Shown one piece after another: positions 1 to 9,912 of a stretch of 64,000 bases of DNA. Position 1 is the first letter of the stretch, and every line of letters starts with the position of its first letter. Under the pieces are notes generated by a model. That model was not told the DNA's origin. It saw nothing but the letters and a program-made list of their open reading frames with translations, and made no database searches. The stretch is from Brachyhypopomus gauderio (Eukaryota > Chordata > Actinopteri > Gymnotiformes > Hypopomidae). The translations under genes and the position numbers were made by a program. The DNA lies in assembly GCF_052324685.1 (NCBI RefSeq), contig NC_135211.1, positions 51,659,682 through 51,723,681 on the forward strand, read 5' to 3'.

Positions 1-42
1 TACAGTAACCATCAATTTTAAAGCTAAAGTTTATTATTGCAG

Positions 43-970
43 GGACCGATGAAGACACCAGGGACCTTATCCGGTGGAGGGTGGCCAATGCGGCCCTCTT
101 CACCGGTAAAAGGAATGCAGCTGTACGAGGTTTTGAGTAAGTAACTTAGGTTAAATTAATACATCTGCATTACAGTTCATGTACACTATTAACTACAAAA
201 GGCTTTATGTAATAGAGATGTATTAACAGTATTAACAGTTTTAAAAGACAGTGTATGCATTTTACTGTAGTTAACAGTTATGTCTATTATCTTGCAGAGC
301 CTTCGTCTTGGAGAAACAGCTGCCAAAGGCAATCTCTCCACTTTATGTTAAAAAAAAGTGGGAGAACCTAAAGCAAAAATATAAAGTAAGTCTCTTCCTG
401 ATCAGATTAAAAAAATTCAGTGAAGGTTTAGTTATAATACAAGGTGTTGTCCCCCGTCCCCTCTTCCGTGTTTTTATTAATTTTGTAGGAACTGAAGTGC
501 CCCCCACTGGGGTGAGTACAGAGGGTGGTGTAGCAACAGCAGCATCCTGGAAATGGTATGCTGCCATGGATGAGGCAATAGGTGGGAGGCCATCAATAAG
601 TCCACCCACCCTTATTGCCTCATCTGGCCAGGGTGCTGCTGTTGAGTCACTGCCCTCTGTAAAGGAACCCCTTGCCAAGAAGAGGCAGGGGAATTTAATG
701 GAATATTTGAGGGAGTTGGAAGAGAGGGAAAATGAGAGGGAGACAGAGGCTGAGGAAAGAGACGAGAGAAGACAGAGAGAGGCTGAGGAGAGGGAGGAAA
801 GAAGATGGAGAGAGGCTGAAGAGAGAGAGGAAAGAAGCGAGAGGGAAAGAATAGCACGAGAGGAGAAGAGAGATGCAGAAGCTAGAATAAGAGAGGAAAG
901 GAGGGATAGGGAGGCAAGAGAGAGAGAGGAAAGATTTTTAAATGTATTGGAGATTTTGGCAAAAAAATAA
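43..970 (+). CDS. Myb/SANT-like protein of a Harbinger transposon (3' exons)
   Basis: Three exons are visible. Exon 43-136 follows a TTGCAG acceptor and ends at GA/GTAAGT. Exon 298-385 lies between CTTGCAG and GTAAGT. Exon 489-970 follows TTTTGTAG and ends in TAA. Phases join cleanly. The first two exons encode a helix-rich segment with spaced tryptophans (LIRWRVANAALFTGKRNAA, then KKKWENLKQKYK) typical of the Myb/SANT/trihelix proteins carried by PIF/Harbinger elements. The last exon encodes a Glu/Arg-rich coiled coil (roughly the final 85 residues). In this family the Myb-like protein helps the transposase enter the nucleus and find the element ends. The partner transposase lies convergently at 1472-2530. 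The start exon is left of the window. A host gene of the same domestication type (NAIF1-like) is the alternative, but the neighbour argues for the transposon. Confidence 0.75.
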
Positions 971-1471
971 ATAGTTGTATATCAGCTTTCAAGTCTTTTG
1001 GTGTTATTATATATTGTGAGAATGATGACAGTAATACATTTGCAACTAGAAATAGTTAGGTTGTAGATTTAATTTAAATATGTTTAGATTTTTTGTGTGC
1101 GTGCGCATGCTTACCCAAGTCTTATAGTAGTATATAGTATATACCCAAGGCATATACTATAGGTAGGGCATAGTTTTCAAGCTTATGCATAAATGATGTG
1201 TGTGACTAGATCTTTTTGTCCCAAACAACTTCATTAATTAAACAAGTTTTAGTCTTCTGATCAGTAGCCACACAGAGTAGAAATTCTCATGTCATAGATC
1301 TTTTGAATGTATTGATGGAGCAAGCTTTCTGTTTAAACTTTAATGCTAAATGATATTCATAACCTAAAGTTAATACATCATTTACACCCAACAAGTCTGA
1401 GTACAATTTGGAATGATTTTAATTTGGCATCAGTAAGAAAAATGGAGAAATACACAATTTGAAAAACATTT
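971..1471. other. AT-rich spacer between the two convergent Harbinger genes
   Basis: This stretch separates the stop codon of the Myb-like gene from the stop of the transposase. It is AT-rich, holds no convincing ORF, and presumably carries both 3' ends. A short duplicated motif around ATAGTATATACCCAAG occurs near 1128-1165. No other feature is visible. Confidence 0.5.
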
Positions 1472-2530
1472 CTAAATATAATCATGCTCGTGCAGAGCTA
1501 AAACACGATGTTGTGGTGCTGAGACAGCTGCAGCCAGAATCTCTCGTGCATCTTCCCCTGATGTTTGTTCTGTGCCGACAGGCTCTGGTGGGTCAGCGTC
1601 ATCAGCCTCTGGAATATCTGGGTCTATGATGTCGCCGTGAGCAATGCAGAGGTTGTGGAGCACAGCGCAGCATGCCACAACCTCTGGTGCAAAGACAGGG
1701 CTCACCTCAAGGGCTTTAAAGAAAATGGAGCGCCAGCGGGTCTTCAGCATTCCAAATGTTCTTTCAATTATGTTCCTGGCCCGAGAGAGTCTGCTGTTGA
1801 AACGAGCCTGTACAGGGTTCTGCACAGGCTCTTGATAAGGGGTCAGGAGCTGGATTGGTGCGCTGATGCACGGATAACCCCCATCCCCAAGGATGCACCT
1901 TCCTCTAGGTGGGTATAGGCCCTCTTTATATATAGAGCTGTTCTTCAGCACCCGTGCGTCGTGTACAGACCCAGGGTAACCAACAAAAATGTCAATAAAC
2001 TTTCCCTGATGGTCACAGATTGCTTGAAGCTGCACGGAATAAAAAAGCTTCCTGTTCAGGTAGCACTGTGCACTGGCAGATGGGGGTTTTATTCGGATGT
2101 GGCACCCGTCGATGGCACCAACTGCCACTTTGAAAGATGCCGATCCAGCCAACTGGGCAAATCCTGCTCCTACCACCTCCAGTTCATCACCAGCAGGTAA
2201 CATAATGACCCTCTTCAAAATTCCACATACTGCTTTGCTCATTCTGTGCACGATGTCACACACAGAAGATCTTGGGATGGCGAACGCTCGGGAGACCACA
2301 CGATAGGATGCTGCGTGTGCCAGCCAGTAAAGGAACACCAACGGCTCGATGTCCCTGCTCCACCCATGATCAGTCTCCTGCCTCAGTGCATTACTGAGTG
2401 AGGTGATGGTCTCACGGGAGAGTCTGAAATCTGCCCTGAGGTCTCCACCACCGAAATACAGCTGCAAGACGGGCACAGCTGTATTGAGGTGACAATACGT
2501 CAGGCTCCCATCCTGTAAATCAATGCACAT
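1472..2530 (-). CDS. Harbinger (HARBI1-like) DDE transposase, catalytically intact reading frame
   Basis: An open frame of 352 codons encodes a DDE_Tnp_4-type nuclease. The N-terminal third is a helix-turn-helix-like region (FRLSRETITSLSNAL, then SYRVVSRAFAIPRSSVCDIV). The catalytic core shows GAIDGCHIRI (Asp141), YPGSVHDARVL (Asp191) and IIERTFGMLKTRW (Glu256), plus the family motif NRKLFYSVQLQ near residue 160 and LGDGGYP near 216. The annotated ATG is doubtful: the first six codons read across TTGATTTACAG/GATGGG, a good 3' splice site, so the true exon probably starts near 2513 and an upstream exon lies at higher coordinates. The protein would cut and paste the element at its inverted ends together with the Myb-like protein at 43-970. 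No stop or frameshift is seen, so it is fairly young. Confidence 0.85.
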   Translation of the reverse strand: MCIDLQDGSLTYCHLNTAVPVLQLYFGGGDLRADFRLSRETITSLSNALRQETDHGWSRDIEPLVFLYWLAHAASYRVVSRAFAIPRSSVCDIVHRMSKAVCGILKRVIMLPAGDELEVVGAGFAQLAGSASFKVAVGAIDGCHIRIKPPSASAQCYLNRKLFYSVQLQAICDHQGKFIDIFVGYPGSVHDARVLKNSSIYKEGLYPPRGRCILGDGGYPCISAPIQLLTPYQEPVQNPVQARFNSRLSRARNIIERTFGMLKTRWRSIFFKALEVSPVFAPEVVACCAVLHNLCIAHGDIIDPDIPEADDADPPEPVGTEQTSGEDAREILAAAVSAPQHRVLALHEHDYI

Positions 2531-2639
2531 AGTTTAATTAATTATTAATATAATAATACTTTATTTATTTGATCCACTTAGAATTTGGTTTTTTATTTAC
2601 TGTAAAAAAAATTAATTGAATAAATATTTTTGTGAAAGT

Positions 2640-2760
2640 GGTGTGGCTATACTTTATTTCATAATGAGCACAAATAATGTTTTTTGCTCCGCGGTATTCA
2701 AACCAAATATTTGCTCGTCACAAGAGAGAATTTACCACTACGCCCGAAGCTCCACTAACT
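2640..2760 (-). repeat. Possible tRNA-derived SINE remnant
   Basis: Read on the minus strand, this stretch has an A-box-like GGGCGTAGTGGTAAATTC and, about 35 bases later, a B-box-like GGTTTGAATACC, the spacing of a tRNA-type Pol III promoter. The anticodon stem pairs poorly, so a working tRNA gene is unlikely. A decayed tRNA-derived SINE head is my reading; chance is possible. Confidence 0.35.
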
Positions 2761-2784
2761 CTAGAACAGGGCTAATCGCGGCGG

Positions 2785-2850
2785 CGATGAACGTAAGTTG
2801 TTGACGGGGGGGGGGGGGGGGGGGGGGCAGGTGGCGAATGTAACACTCGT
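2785..2850. repeat. G-run and flanking repeat shared with 59460-59530
   Basis: A run of more than twenty G follows AAGTTGTTGA and is followed by GGTGGCGAATG. A closely similar arrangement (GGCGAACGAAAGTTGTTGA then a G-run) occurs near 59475-59505, inside the MITE at 59391-62224. It is therefore probably another fragment of that MITE family. Confidence 0.45.
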
Positions 2851-2899
2851 GACGGAGTGTTTTTTCAATAGCACTGAAATAAATGCTCCGGTTTAAAAT

Positions 2900-3570
2900 T
2901 AATTCTCCCGTCAAAATTATTCTGGGTCCGTATCTGGACCGAAGTCCGTTGGTTGCGGACCACGGAAATAGAAACTTGCAGAGTTAATCAGGAATGAGAT
3001 TGGGTCCGGACAGGACTGCGTTCGGGTCCGGATCCGGACCGCGGTCCGCCTGTCAGTGACCTCTGCTGTAAAAGTATATGTCGAAGCTGTATTTTTAATC
3101 ATCTTAGTTTTAAGACGTCATTGATCTGTCATTGATTTGTGCTGTCCAATCAGTAATATAGCACAAATATGTATGTAGTAAGTGCCGGCTACGATTGCTA
3201 AAGACGATAGCGGTACTTACATTTCTCCTGAGGTAAATAATCAAATTCCTGAGGAATCTTCTCCGAGCTACTACTCGACGCCGTCTTGCAGAGAATACCA
3301 TCGCAAGAACTGTCTTGATGAGGTAAATGTAAAATGAAATGTAAATGAAGAAAATGAAAATGTAAATGAAGCAAATGTAAACGAAGCAAATCGAATGTAA
3401 ATCACGAACAGACCATAAAGTAGAAAACTGTCAAATGGGGCTTTTAATTAACTTTGCGGTCTTTTATTTTAGTAGCGTAACGTCATAGGTCATGTGACAT
3501 AGGTAAGATGGCGGACGTAGTATGTCCGAGGTTGGATGCATACTGACCAATCGCGTACTTAAATAACGTA
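2900..3570. other. Gene-free stretch with GGTCCG palindromes
   Basis: Around 2930-3050 the motif GGTCCG/CGGACC recurs in both orientations (for example GGGTCCGGATCCGGACCGCG), as in interspersed repeats. The part near 3300-3400 is a simple AAATGTAAATGAAG-type repeat. No gene is supported. Confidence 0.45.
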
Positions 3571-4980
3571 GGGGAGAGTGGGGTGATTTGTGCCAGGGGG
3601 GAAGTTGTGCCACCCCCTGTTTCTAGGGAACCAGAGAAGAAATTGGTTATGTGACCATTAATTTTTGAAAAAACATTCATTTTACTCATCCTGCAAAGAA
3701 GAGAGCCTCATTGCATGAGAGGAAAGCACTTTTAAGTTCAAAAAACTGTTTTTTGCCTTTCAAAGTAAAATTCCTATGATCAAGGATTTTTGATTGTTGT
3801 GTCCAAACAGTTATAGAGAAGTATGAAAACATTTTACACATGTTTTAGTACTTTGGTAAGCTACACTATGAGTCTATGCAGCTAGCATGATGTTAGCCCA
3901 AAACTACTGGATGATCAATTTTTTCCCAAATGGTGGGGTTGGGGTGATTTGTGCCATAGGGCCTGGGGTAAGTTGTGCCAGTGGCACAACTCACACCCAC
4001 TTGTGAATATTTTAAACATATTGTTTTTTTTGTAGTTGTACATTGTATTCTTATATTTAATCACTTAAACTATGTGACATTCTTAATTTTAGACCCAAAA
4101 TAGAAATAGACCATCATGCCACGGAGTTATAAGAGGAAGACATGCAGGGCTTCCACTCCTCTAGAAGACATGGACAGAGTAGTGAAGAGGTGGAGAAGGG
4201 AAGTCTATTGGTCAGGTGGCGAGGGAGATGAGCATATGCAGGATGTCATTAAAGTAAAACATGGAGAAGAAAAAGATAGATGGAAAAGAAATAGGATATA
4301 AAAGAACTGGACTTATTTAAAGCGTATAGCTTCAACTTATGCAAATGTAAATGTAAACTGCAATGGATCAATAAGGGAAAAATTAAGATATATGCTAATT
4401 ATGCTAAAAAAACGTAATATTTGCTACTGTTTTTGTTTCATTTTGAACTGAACTTTGTTCTGAAGTGTTAGGCCTTGTTTAAGAAAATTTATCTTTTGTG
4501 TGTTCATGTGGCACAATAGGCTTGTAGAAAATTAGCCTTTGATGTTGTAAAGTAACTTTAAATAAACCTTAAATTAGTAATTTTGTATTGAACTTGTCTA
4601 GCTTTTATATAGCATTCCAGTTCTTGAGATCAAAATATATTATTTTACTTCAGTAATCAATGGCACAATTTACCCCAATGTATTCTCTCCAATGGCACAA
4701 CTTACCCCGCACTGGGGGCAAGTTGTGCCACGAGACCACTTTTTTTCAAAAAGCTGTATTTCGTGAATACTATATTTCACATCCAAAGTGACTGATTCCA
4801 GGGATGCCCCACATCCTGAAATATATGTACATATTTTAGTTGGAAGCATTACTGTCATAGTCTCACTTTAAAGTCACTTTAAGTAAAAACTGGCACAACT
4901 CACCCCACTCTCCCCTACTGCTTTGACGGTTGGGAAGAACGTACTGCACCGAAATCTAGTACGTACTGCTTAAGTACGCG
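3550..4980. repeat. Inverted flanking arms around the 3571-4915 element
   Basis: Immediately outside the TA-flanked element, TCGCGTACTTAA at about 3550-3561 is matched by TTAAGTACGCGA at about 4972-4983. The GGGG-ended element therefore probably sits inside an older fold-back element whose arms contain GTACGTACT-type motifs. Confidence 0.45.
3571..4915. mobile_element. 1.35-kb non-autonomous DNA transposon with about 28-bp inverted ends and TA flanks
   Basis: The left end reads GGGGAGAGTGGGGTGATTTG and the right end, reverse-complemented, reads GGGGAGAGTGGGGTGAGTTG; both continue into TGCCAG. TA dinucleotides flank both ends (3569-3570, 4916-4917), as for Tc1/mariner insertion. Inside, variants of GGGGTAAGTTGTGCCA recur near 3590, 3950-3990, 4660 and 4705-4735 in both orientations. 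No transposase frame is visible, so it would need enzyme from elsewhere. The superfamily is inferred only from the TA duplication. Confidence 0.7.
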
Positions 4981-4998
4981 ATTTCGGACGCAACTAAA

Positions 4999-5118
4999 CA
5001 GTGTGTGTATGTGTGGGACCTACAGAACCTAATATAACACTATACTAGTTCAGACCACAAACAGTGTGTATATGTGTGGGACCTACAGAACCTAATATAA
5101 CACTATACTAGTTCAGAA
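4999..5118. repeat. 63-bp tandem duplication, a lectin-associated dispersed repeat
   Basis: Two near-identical units start at 4999 and 5062 (CAGTGTGTRTATGTGTGGGA...ACTATACTAGTTCAGA). Related copies lie at about 12818-12880, next to the membrane exon of lectin copy A, and at 53457-53474 near copy C. The sequence therefore appears to have travelled with duplicated lectin loci. Confidence 0.6.
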
Positions 5119-5577
5119 GGTTACCAGGTCAATCGCCATCACTGTTGGGTCCCCGAGCAAAAGCCCTTAATCCTCAATTGCTGAAAAAGTATTTAGTCAA
5201 AATTTTACTCCCTACCATGAAACCCCAAATCCAGAGTCCTTGTGCTAATGTTGTGTTCAGCGGTAGTATAGTGGTCTACTTTGTACATGAGATGATGGTG
5301 CTTCAGTCTCTCAGTTTGTAGTATGAATACGTCATAAAGACACTGAGGTTTTCACTACGGCCCATTCTACTGTCAGTGTCTATAGACATTTCATTACTAT
5401 GTGCTAGTAATTTAGCAGTTGCCATGTAGTGTGATTGTAATTGAGTGAACTTCACAGGCAATTACAATCAAAACTATTTCCTTGGATGAACTCCCCAGCA
5501 TATTTTGAAAGGTCTTGATCAGTTATTATTAGTGCAGTAATTGGTCAGTGGAAAATCCCAACAAAATATTCTCTTAC

Positions 5578-5764
5578 CTCTGTACTGAGGATCTGCTATA
5601 TGAACTTTCTCAGTGTTCACACGATGAACATATTTGTTTTGGACGGGCTCCTTTCCACTTCTGATCTTGCAAGTTTCTACATTTTCTGCATTTGCATAAA
5701 TGTCTTCATATTCATTATCACTGTCTGAATCTGCTCTTCTGTCTGAATTTTGATAAATATCCAT
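5578..5764 (-). CDS. Orphan cytoplasmic (first) exon of a C-type lectin receptor
   Basis: An ATG at 5764 opens 62 codons and one base, ending at a strong donor AG/GTAAGA at 5577. The peptide begins MDIYQNSDRRADSDSDNEYE and continues with EDIYANAENVE. It resembles the first exon of copy A (MEMNENIYVN..., with a SDSDSEDSYEN acidic stretch) and has the same intron phase (1). It would be the cytoplasmic tail of a type II membrane receptor. Tyrosines sit in YxN contexts (YQN, YAN), which resemble Grb2 SH2-binding sites rather than a classical ITIM; that is inference. No membrane, neck or CTLD exon follows between 5577 and 1, so the rest is lost or beyond the left edge. Confidence 0.6.
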
Positions 5765-6043
5765 CACAATCTCCAGTTGTACAGTTGTACTTGTTATGAA
5801 TAGCGTGTGAGTACACAACACTCTCCTGTGGGTGTGAATTCAACTTTATGCCACTGACAGCAGGAAGTCACAGGGGCGTTTTCTGTATAAACCCTTGAAA
5901 ACAGTAATGTTATTTGTTGCTTAAATGCTTTGTATGTTTGCATGTCTGCTAATTTAAATAGTAAATCTCTTGCTCTCTCTCTTGTTCTGTAAGTGGTCTG
6001 TGCTGCCATAGACCACGTACTTCACTGGTGCCTCTACAGAGAA

Positions 6044-6240
6044 CGATGGATATATATTTACAGATATGCTGAAAACAGTTTCATTTTTACAAAGTATGCC
6101 GTCACTAAACAGAATAACTAATAGCAGTGTAGAACAGGTCTGAACCATCACATGTTCAGATGGTCAGCAGTGTCTTCTGCTGAAGCAGATATGCAAATGT
6201 GTACATGTCTAATCACAAACAGCCCAGTCTTCTTCTCCCG
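6044..6240 (-). repeat. Duplicated upstream segment of a lectin first exon
   Basis: This block (GATGGATATATATTTA...AATCACAAACAGCCCAGTCT) lies just upstream of the orphan lectin exon at 5578-5764. It recurs at 22114-22306, with a shorter partial copy at 22033-22110. Probably it is the promoter-proximal part of duplicated lectin genes. Confidence 0.6.
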
Positions 6241-6961
6241 TGCCCCACCAGCCAGGTAACATACACATCAAGTAAAATTGTACCGTTTGCCCTCTAAGCC
6301 CAACGTGAAATCATTTTCTTGTGCTGTAAAATGTCTCATACAGCATCAAACTACTAAGCGTTTTTAGCCGACTGGTCACCTGATAAACTAGTCGCTCTAG
6401 CCCAAATCAATGATAGATAACGTGAGGACAACCACATACAAATAATTAAGGTAGAGTTTGCAAATCTATGTGTTAAGCTGAACGTTTTCTGTTGTATAGG
6501 TTTTGTTAGGCGCTTCACCCCTCGACGTCTCCATTTCCTCCTCCGAGACACCCCGGCCCAGGGACATCGGTTCCTCTGCGGTGTCACTCACAATCTGCTT
6601 GCTCTTGTAAAAATTACATAGGCGAACAAACAAATTAAACTATTCCGACAGTATCGAATGCATCACACTCTTGTCACCCTACTGACTGCTCGCATGCAGC
6701 TCAAACCCCACAATCAAACTCAAGCTTCTAGTAGGGGTGCACGATATGACGATATAAAATCGTGAATGGCGATAACGAGTGGAGAATCGCAGGCGATCTA
6801 CCAAATTAGAGAAATCGTATAGATCGCCTTTGCCAATCAGCGCAATTACTTTTTTATGCTTGTTCCCACCGATGCGTCAGACGTAGGACTGACCAATCAC
6901 AGCGAACTGTGCGTCTTCCACGCGTCCATGTTGTGTTTGTAAAAACTAAAAGTGGACAACG

Positions 6962-7160
6962 ATGGCTGAAAGCCAAACCGAGGAGCTGGTAAAGAAGAGG
7001 AAATCCACCTCTATAATCTGAAATTGATTCGGATTTTCTTCCACTGACCAAGACCAAACTACAGCGATATGTAAAGTGTGCAAAGAACACGTGAAAACGT
7101 CGGATGCCAGTACAACAAATTTATTCAATCACTTGAGATGTAGACATCCCAAGTAATATG
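6962..7160 (+). pseudogene. Decayed BED-type zinc finger start of a hAT transposase
   Basis: From the ATG at 6962 the reading starts MAESQTEELVKKRKSTSII and then meets TGA, where a tryptophan codon would be expected. The same frame continues into ICKVCKEHVKTSDASTTNLF and NHLRCRHP, a C-x2-C...H-x4-H BED finger of the ZBED/hAT family. This marks the N-terminus of a transposase whose catalytic part has been deleted. It lies near the left end of the hAT element, on its plus strand, where such a gene should begin. Confidence 0.65.
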
Positions 7161-7751
7161 CCGAAAGTGAAACAATGCGGGCAGCCGTCTCACAAGTGAC
7201 CATAGCGCGCGACTCCGCCACACCTCGCGCGAACAATATGTGGTAGTATAAAGAAACACCCCTCAAAAACGGGAAGGAACATTTACTTGACGAATTTTAA
7301 TGTTGCTTTGTGTTTCAGGTTTGAAAAGTGCTGGAATTTAGGCTAAGTAGCCTACTTGAAAATGCTTGAAATTGTAACTACTTCGTTTCACAATAAATAT
7401 CTGTCTGACTGATCAGTTCTCTTTACGTTAACAAATACGAGCCTCTTGTAATTCCAGGACGAAACGTGAGAGAACGTGAAGACGTTAAGATTGGGCGTTT
7501 TGAAAATAAACCACCATTAAATAATGTGAATAAAAAAGCGAATTATATCGAATCATTTCGACTATATGTATAAATATTTAACTTTTAAGTTTAAAGTGCT
7601 GGGAAATATTTAGTGCAATAGTGCACTTTAACAGTGTAAGGAACTGCGTGACACAGAGCAGGGAGGCGGACACAAAAGCTGAGGAGAGCGAGATTTATTG
7701 AATGGAACTCCAAAGGTAGTGTTGTAATACCGGGCAGGGGTCATAATGGGT

Positions 7752-7855
7752 AGGCAGTCCGAACATGAAATATAAACGGGCATGGTGGCACAAAGAACAA
7801 AACAAGGCACGAACATGAAATATAAACGGGCATGGTGGCACAAAGAACAAAAGGC
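7752..7855. repeat. Tandem duplication of about 54 bp
   Basis: The sequence GAACATGAAATATAAACGGG...GGCACAAAGAACAAAA is present twice, starting near 7761 and 7811. It lies within the LTR-type insertion and is absent as a duplicate from the related LTR at 57150-57609. Confidence 0.6.
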
Positions 7856-8028
7856 AGGGGAAACAAAGACTAGGCTGAACGTACTTACGATGAAGACGAA
7901 ACAGAAAGAGTTAAATCCACTAGAGCACGAACGAGGCAATAGAATAAACAGGTAAGTAGCACAAAATAACCGATACCGACATGGGAGACACGGGGACAAT
8001 AAATGCATTGAACTAGACTAGAAACAGG

Positions 8029-8270
8029 CAGGGTTGCCAGGTCCCATATCCCGCACAAAGTCAGTGTAAAACCCGCCCTTCAGCAGCATAAACTAGCCCA
8101 AAGTGTTTAAAATGGAGACAAATTAAGTATTATATCGCGATCGATTCTTTGTCTTGACTTGTAACCCCCGTGGTGGCCCAACCGCACCCCGCGACCCCAG
8201 AATTTTTACCCGCGGCAGGATTTTCAAACAAGTCCAATTTGGCGTGAAAACCGCAAACCTGGCAACTATG
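8029..8270. mobile_element. Short inverted-repeat element (GGTTGCCAGGT...ACCTGGCAAC)
   Basis: Inverted ends GGGTTGCCAGGTCCC and ACCTGGCAACT bound about 240 bp inside the LTR-type insertion. Similar ends (AGGGTTGCCAACT / AGTTGGCAACCCT) flank the MITE at 59391-62224. No coding capacity is seen. Confidence 0.45.
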
Positions 8271-8643
8271 GAAACAGGTGAAGACAATAACGACATGGGC
8301 GTGGCAGACGTGGGGAAACCATAGAAACACACAACAAGGCGGGTTCAAGGAGCAGGGAACAACAGACACAAGGAACAGGGAAACCGGAGTGACAGCTAGG
8401 AGAGGGGGGCGTAGCCCTACGTGACAGTGTCACATGTGTTGTTTACATTTTTTGTTTACAATGTTTGCACATGGAAAATTGCAATATCATTCATTTAAAT
8501 CTGCTTAAAAAGAAGCTTTGTAGCCCCATTATTTTTTTTGTTTTTTTTTGGATGGAAGATTGTGATAAAAAATCGAAATTGTGATTTTATGAAAAAAATC
8601 GTGATAGTATTTTTTTCCCATATCGCCCACCCCTAGCTTCTAG

Positions 8644-9357
8644 GAAACCCAAACTATATCCCTTAAACTTCGCATAAAAGGGCAAAACTCTTGGTAGTTG
8701 TGTGGGTTTGGGATTGCTGGAATTTTTTGCTAGGGTTGAGCTTCAAGTGGTGAGTGATTATCCATGAATATCCACCAAGCATGCGGAAATACGTCCAGAG
8801 ACCTGCGTGTCAGAATGTGGAAAGGAAAGAATTAGCTAAGTGTCATCAGAATAGCAATGACGCGAGAAATCATGAAAAGCAATAACTGTCACCAAGGGAA
8901 TGAATATACAAAGAGAATAGAAGAGGGCCTATGGCTGAGCCTTGGGGGACTCCAATGCAGAGTTTACATGGATTGGATGTAGAAGCCTGGTGGAAGCCAT
9001 AGTACCTCATACCAACGCCCTGGTGAATCTGATAAGAAGAGTCTCTTCAGCCCTGTGGACCCAGTTTGTGGGTTTTGGAAGTGATAAGTGTGTAGTGCAA
9101 TTAAATAAATTAAAAAGGAATCAGCTATGGAGATGTTTCATTGAACTTTAAACAAATGTTCATGAACACTTGTGTAAGGACCACAACTGGTGTGATATAT
9201 TGTGCTAAGCAGAATTGTGAAATATAAAGAACTATTTTGTTATTATGGGAATGTACAGTGTGTGAGTCGCAGTGTATTGATAACAGTTAAATTTGGAGGA
9301 GTTATGCATGATTTTCATGAATATCGTGTGTGAATGTGTGAAAAGACAAAGCCAAAT
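8644..9357. other. Spacer downstream of lectin copy A
   Basis: The stretch between the hAT target duplication and the 3' end of lectin copy A contains no convincing exon. Fragments near 8900-8960 (GGCCTATGGCTGAGCCTTGGGGGACTCC) resemble the kind of LINE-derived text seen on the opposite strand at 27870-27890 (CCTTGGGGGACGCC), so a LINE RT-motif relic is possible. Confidence 0.35.
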
Positions 9358-9604
9358 TTAATCTCCTGGCTTCAACTTCAAAATTCTCTCATATACCAGA
9401 TTCACACCAAAAGACTCACTAAAAGTTTTTAATCCTGTTCTTAACTGCAGAGACAGGTTCATTAAAAAAATGTTTTTCTCACAAATCCAAACAAAATGGT
9501 CAATACAAAGATAATCAGCCCAGGTCTTTACATTAGCCCCCTAGCTAGTATTAACACAGTCCTCATCTCCTGCATAACTGTTTGGTTCCACACGATCCCA
9601 GAAT
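9358..9604 (-). pseudogene. Last CTLD exon of lectin copy A, with in-frame TAG
   Basis: The exon follows a TCTGTTTCAG acceptor and starts FWDRVEPNSYAGDEDCVNTS, then TAG at 9541-9543. Reading through in the same frame gives KTWADYLCIDHFVWICEKN, the expected CTLD end, so the stop is a point lesion in an otherwise recognisable exon. Compared with copy B (ending [12 protein letters not shown]), the natural stop after EKN is lost here. Confidence 0.75.
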
Positions 9605-9702
9605 CTGAAACAGAGAATCAGAGGGACACCTGTGTTTCTACAGGTAAAGAGCAAGAGTCATTAACTCCATCATGATCAGACTTCAGTTCTATGGTCTCTT
9701 AC

Positions 9703-9809
9703 CCAGTGGCCAGTGCTTTACCATCCACCCATTTCCAAGTTCCCTCTCTCTCACTATCAGTCAAGCCAATCCAAGCACACTCACTGCTGAGAGTTTTACT
9801 GATGAATTC
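9703..9809 (-). CDS. Middle CTLD exon of lectin copy A
   Basis: This 107-bp exon lies between AATGACAG and GTAAGAG and encodes [20 protein letters not shown] followed by [12 protein letters not shown]. Its length is identical to the matching exons of copies B (33270-33376) and C (50635-50741). WIGL is the conserved CTLD core motif. It is undamaged, although the gene as a whole is broken. Confidence 0.8.
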
Positions 9810-9912
9810 CTGTCATTGTGGTAAAATGGTATGATTTAATGTAAAAAACAGTCTCCCCCTACCCACCTGTCCCTCTGCTCCACCCTCAAATGTTAATCTG
9901 CTCCGCCCTCAC

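Larger units (their letters stand above)
7635..8426 (-). mobile_element. LTR-type insertion (TGTCACG...TTACA) nested in the hAT
   Basis: On the minus strand it reads TGTCACGTAGGGCTACGCC to CAGTTCCTTACA. Its internal sequence (GGCGGACACAAAAGCTGAGGAGAGCGAGATTTATTG) matches that of the solo LTR at 57150-57609. The 5-bp CAGTG occurs at both borders (7632-7636 and 8425-8429) but overlaps the TG/CA ends, so exact limits are uncertain. It contains a roughly 54-bp duplication (7752-7855) and a smaller inserted element (about 8029-8270). Confidence 0.6.
6732..8635. mobile_element. hAT transposon relic with 8-bp target duplication
   Basis: The element begins TAGGGGTGCACGATATGACG and ends, reverse-complemented, TAGGGGTGGGCGATATGG. 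The 8-bp sequence GCTTCTAG occurs directly outside both ends (6724-6731 and 8636-8643), as expected for hAT insertion. Inside are a broken BED zinc-finger sequence (about 6962-7160) and an LTR-type insertion (7635-8426). No intact transposase remains. Confidence 0.85.

Noticed and set aside
343..857. Minus-strand ORFs across the Myb-like exons
   Set aside because: Opposite-strand shadows of exon 3 and of an intron; no known domain.
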